Shown here in pieces: positions 61,485-64,000 of a stretch of 64,000 bases of DNA. The DNA comes from an uncultured Prevotellaceae bacterium. Its GTDB lineage: Bacteria; Bacteroidota; Bacteroidia; Bacteroidales; Bacteroidaceae. A program made the translations under genes and the position numbers. Every line of letters starts with the position of its first letter. The stretch's first letter is position 1. The DNA lies in contig CACZMV010000002.1 in NCBI GenBank assembly GCA_902782305.1, positions 56,174 through 120,173 of the forward strand, read 5' to 3'. Under the pieces are notes generated by a model. It worked only from the letters and a program-made list of their open reading frames with translations. It did no database searches and had not been told where the DNA came from.

Positions 61485-63305
61485 TTATTGCTTGTTAGCC
61501 TTCTTGCGCTGGTCGTGGTCAAGGATAATCTTGCGCATGCGCATCGACTTCGGCGTCACCTCCACCAGTTCGTCTTCCTTGATATACTCCAGGCATTCCT
61601 CCAACGACATGACCACCTTCGGAATGATGCGCGCCTTCTCGTCAGTACCGCTGGCGCGGACGTTCGTCAGCTGCTTGGCCTTGCAGACGTTGACGACCAG
61701 GTCGTTGTCGTGCACGTGTTCGCCAACCACCTGACCCATATAGACGTCCTCGCCCGGGTCGATGAAGAACTTACCGCGGTCCTGCAGCTTGTCGATGGCA
61801 TAGGCAAAGGCGTTGCCGGTCTCCAGAGCTATCATCGAACCGTTCACACGGCGCTCTATCTCACCCTTGTAGGGCTGATACTCCTTGAAGCGGTGGGCCA
61901 TGATGGCTTCACCCTGCGAGGCGGTCAGCACATTGGTGCGCAGACCGATGATGCCGCGCGAGGGAATGTCGAACTCGATATTGGTGCGCTCACCCTGGCT
62001 CTCCATCGAGGTCATCTCACCCTTACGACGGGTCACCATATCAATCATCTTCGAGGCGAACTCCTCAGGGACATTGATGGTGAGTTCCTCAATAGGCTCG
62101 CACTTCACCAACTCCTTCTCTCCTTCCATCCTCATCTCCTTATAAATGACCTGGGGCTGGCCTACCTGCAACTCATAGCCCTCGCGACGCATGGTCTCGA
62201 TGAGCACGGAGAGGTGCAGCACGCCACGTCCTGAGACAATCCACTTATCGGTAGAATCCTCGTAGGGCTCCACGCGCAGCGCCAGGTTCTTCTCCAGCTC
62301 CTTCTCCAGACGGTCGTTGATGTGGCGCGACGTCACGAACTTACCCTCCTTACCGAAGAACGGCGAGTCGTTGATGGTAAACAGCATCGACATGGTAGGT
62401 TCGTCGATGGCAATAGGTGGCAGGGGCTCCGGATTCTCGACATCGCAGATGGTATCGCCAATCTCGAAGTGCTCCAGTCCGATTACTGCGCAGATGTCGC
62501 CGCAATCTACCTGGTCGATACGGCTATGTCCCATGCCGTCGAAGGTATGAAGCTCCTTGATCTTGGTCTTCTCCATCGAACCGTCACGATGGGCAATGGT
62601 TACCTGCATGCCGTCCTTCAGCTGACCGCGATGTACACGGCCCACGGCGATACGACCGGTGTAAGAGCTATAGTCCAACGAGGTAATCAGCATCTGGGGC
62701 GTACCCTCAATCTGCTTGGGGGCAGGAATCACCTCCAGAATCTTGTCCAACAGATAGGTGATGTCTGTCGTGGGCTTGTTATAGTCCTCACCCATCCAAC
62801 CGTTCTTGGCAGAGCCATAGACCACGGGGAAGTCCAGCTGGTCTTCGGTGGCATTCAGCGAGAACATCAGGTCGAACACCATCTCATAGACCTCTTCCGG
62901 ACGACAGTTGGGCTTGTCCACCTTGTTCACCACCACGATAGGTTTCAGTCCAATCTGCAAAGCCTTCTGCAGCACGAAACGGGTCTGGGGCATCGGGCCC
63001 TCGAAAGCGTCCACCAACAGCAGACAGCCGTCTGCCATGTTCAGCACGCGCTCCACCTCGCCGCCGAAGTCGGAGTGTCCCGGGGTGTCGATGATATTGA
63101 TTTTTGTTCCTTTCCAGTTAATACTAACATTCTTTGAAAGAATGGTGATGCCTCGTTCGCGCTCAAGGTCGTTAGCGTCCAACACCTGGCTCGACAGGTT
63201 CTGTCCCTCACGGAACAGGTTACCGGCCAGCATCATCTTGTCCACGAGCGTTGTCTTGCCGTGGTCTACATGTGCGATAATCGCGATATTTCTAATATCC
63301 TGCAT
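61485..63305 (-). CDS. typA: Translational GTPase TypA/BipA
   Basis: A 606-aa protein of normal length. G1 is AHVDHGKTT (residues 11-19), followed by ERERGITI (switch I region), DTPGHSDFGGEVER and NKVDKP. Domain II and the TypA-specific C-terminal region (SRGIIGLRTNVLTASQGEAIM) follow. It binds the ribosome and assists large-subunit assembly and stress adaptation. It is divergent from rpsO, with a -7 box (TAACTTTG) 25 bp upstream. Confidence 0.97.
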   Translation of the reverse strand: MQDIRNIAIIAHVDHGKTTLVDKMMLAGNLFREGQNLSSQVLDANDLERERGITILSKNVSINWKGTKINIIDTPGHSDFGGEVERVLNMADGCLLLVDAFEGPMPQTRFVLQKALQIGLKPIVVVNKVDKPNCRPEEVYEMVFDLMFSLNATEDQLDFPVVYGSAKNGWMGEDYNKPTTDITYLLDKILEVIPAPKQIEGTPQMLITSLDYSSYTGRIAVGRVHRGQLKDGMQVTIAHRDGSMEKTKIKELHTFDGMGHSRIDQVDCGDICAVIGLEHFEIGDTICDVENPEPLPPIAIDEPTMSMLFTINDSPFFGKEGKFVTSRHINDRLEKELEKNLALRVEPYEDSTDKWIVSGRGVLHLSVLIETMRREGYELQVGQPQVIYKEMRMEGEKELVKCEPIEELTINVPEEFASKMIDMVTRRKGEMTSMESQGERTNIEFDIPSRGIIGLRTNVLTASQGEAIMAHRFKEYQPYKGEIERRVNGSMIALETGNAFAYAIDKLQDRGKFFIDPGEDVYMGQVVGEHVHDNDLVVNVCKAKQLTNVRASGTDEKARIIPKVVMSLEECLEYIKEDELVEVTPKSMRMRKIILDHDQRKKANKQ

Positions 63306-63329
63306 ACCTATTTAATATAAATTCGGGTG

Positions 63330-63337
63330 CAAAGTTA
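63330..63337 (-). promoter_or_regulatory. -7 box for typA
   Basis: The minus strand reads TAACTTTGC; the -33 is weak. Confidence 0.6.
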
Positions 63338-63356
63338 CTACTTTTTTCACAAAAAC

Positions 63357-63387
63357 TTTGGTATTTCCCAAAATATTTGTACCTTTG
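63357..63387 (+). promoter_or_regulatory. Promoter of rpsO
   Basis: TTTG at 63357-63360, 19-bp spacer, TACCTTTG at 63380-63387, giving a leader of about 107 nt. Confidence 0.8.
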
Positions 63388-63434
63388 CACCCGCATTTCG
63401 GAAAATCCGGAGCATTTGACGACGTAAACCGCCC

Positions 63435-63489
63435 TGTGATTAGGCAGGCTCATGCGTCTGAAAGATGTTATTGCAAACATTTAATCACA
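63435..63489 (+). promoter_or_regulatory. Structured rpsO leader, candidate S15 autoregulatory element
   Basis: TGTGATTA (63435-63442) pairs perfectly with TAATCACA (63482-63489), enclosing a 39-nt region that can form an inner hairpin (ATGTT...AACAT). The 3' arm ends 9 nt before the rpsO ATG, so the closed structure would mask the ribosome-landing region. S15 represses its own mRNA through leader junctions in several bacteria; that it does so here is inference. Confidence 0.5.
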
Positions 63490-63498
63490 AACAAAACT

Positions 63499-63768
63499 AT
63501 GTATTTAGATCAAGCAAAGAAGGCTGAGATTTTCGGCCAGTACGGCAAGGACGCCAAGGATACCGGTTCTGTTGAGAGCCAGGTTGCCCTGTTCACTTAT
63601 CGCATTCAGCACCTCACCGAGCACCTGAAGAAGAACCACAAGGACTTCGGTACTGCTCGTTCGCTGACCAAGCTGGTAGGTCGCCGTCGTAAGCTCCTTA
63701 AGTATCTTTACAACAAGGACATCAATCGTTATCGTGAACTCATCAAGGCTCTCGGCCTGCGTAAGTAA
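63499..63768 (+). CDS. rpsO: 30S ribosomal protein S15
   Basis: An 89-aa protein with the conserved S15 sequence (GSVESQVALFTYRI.HLTEHLK.NHKDF.T.RSL..LVGRRRKLL.YL). It binds 16S rRNA at a three-way junction and helps assemble the platform of the small subunit. Monocistronic, with its own promoter and terminator. Confidence 0.98.
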   Translation: MYLDQAKKAEIFGQYGKDAKDTGSVESQVALFTYRIQHLTEHLKKNHKDFGTARSLTKLVGRRRKLLKYLYNKDINRYRELIKALGLRK

Positions 63769-63788
63769 TCGGTACGACGAATTAAAAC

Positions 63789-63830
63789 AAGAAGAGGGTG
63801 TGTCAAGATAGGCACATCCTCTTCTTTTGT
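63789..63830 (+). terminator. Terminator after rpsO
   Basis: AAGAAGAGGGTGTG (63789-63802) pairs with CACATCCTCTTCTT (63813-63826; one G-U pair, 10-nt loop), followed by TTGTTCT. The core matches the terminator at 18382-18420. Confidence 0.85.
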
Positions 63831-63839
63831 TCTCACTCA

Positions 63840-63874
63840 ATCACTGTTCACTGTTCACTGTTCACTATTCACTA
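63840..63874. repeat. Heptamer array TTCACTG/TTCACTA downstream of rpsO
   Basis: ATCACTG, TTCACTG, TTCACTG, TTCACTA, TTCACTA: five heptamers, 35 bp, ending 1 bp before the stop codon of the next gene. Same family as 11608-11621. Confidence 0.9.
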
Positions 63875-63875
63875 T

Positions 63876-64000
63876 TTAGTTCTGTCCCAAGTTGCCACCG
63901 TCTCCGTTGTCACCGCCAGAGTTGCCTCCGGTGCCGCTACCGCCCTGGTTCTGGGTTCCATTGTTGTCCCCGTTGTCGTTACTAGAACTGCCGTTGCCAG
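63876..64000 (-). CDS. C-terminus of a Gly/Asn-rich protein (partial)
   Basis: About 40 codons are present before TAA, reading from the right edge: almost only Gly, Asn, Ser, Asp and Gln (for example GNSGGDNGDGGNLGQN at the end). Such tails occur on some Bacteroidota HU-like and surface proteins. The rest of the gene is outside, so the family cannot be named. Confidence 0.5.
   Translation of the reverse strand, partial: GNGSSSNDNGDNNGTQNQGGSGTGGNSGGDNGDGGNLGQN

Overview
The window comes from a Bacteroidota genome, most likely Prevotella or a close relative. The evidence is the Bacteroidales-type promoters (TTTG about 19-20 bp before TAnnTTTG), a fused MurF-Alr, a bifunctional Fkp, GSCFA and YfhO family genes, several lipoproteins with Cys followed by acidic residues, and surface proteins with short GRK...KG(I/V)YI.NGKK type C-terminal tails. 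No tRNA, rRNA or CRISPR array was seen. Nearly all genes lie on the minus strand. The plus-strand genes are mtnN-luxS, a vapE-like gene and rpsO.

Region 1 (1-14.6 kb) is mostly conserved chromosome. It holds a KduI that carries a signal peptide (cut by the window edge), an orphan GatC-like permease, murF-alr with an apparently leaderless promoter, GSCFA, fkp, yfhO, the divergent AI-2 pair mtnN-luxS, and a large secreted zinc metalloprotease. Region 2 (14.7-21.3 kb) has a BspA-like leucine-rich-repeat protein and a second surface protein that share an almost identical C-terminal cassette of about 880 bp, plus a small secreted beta-helix-like protein. Region 3 (21.5-23.4 kb) is a compact unit: a VapE-type P-loop helicase gene enclosed by inverted repeats of about 95 bp built from CACTCACC-like units, with no recognisable transposase or integrase.

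Region 4 (23.4-61.4 kb) is the most striking. A 7-TM membrane-anchored AraC-type regulator is followed by two perfect 16-bp direct repeats spaced 21 bp, then a textbook promoter, then six tandem paralogous MACPF-like lipoproteins. Two Cys-rich surface proteins, two giant GLUG/CUB-like surface proteins (1697 and 2983 aa), a fimbrillin-like lipoprotein, a membrane protein, two more lipoproteins and a metabolic tail (amidohydrolase, alpha/beta hydrolase, cation:proton antiporter) follow in the same direction. Most gaps are under 60 bp or are overlaps; the only clear break is 145 bp at about 31.9 kb. I read this as a regulated cell-surface, pore-forming-protein locus, possibly antagonistic like the Bacteroidales BSAP toxins. 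Its function is inferred.

Region 5 (61.5-64 kb) holds typA, the divergent rpsO with a structured leader, and the C-terminus of a Gly/Asn-rich protein.

Across the whole window there are at least ten short arrays of tandem heptamers, often exactly five units (35 bp), with different sequences at different loci. They occur between genes and also inside genes: in MurF, in the linkers just before the C-terminal tails of surface proteins, and in one lipoprotein signal peptide.
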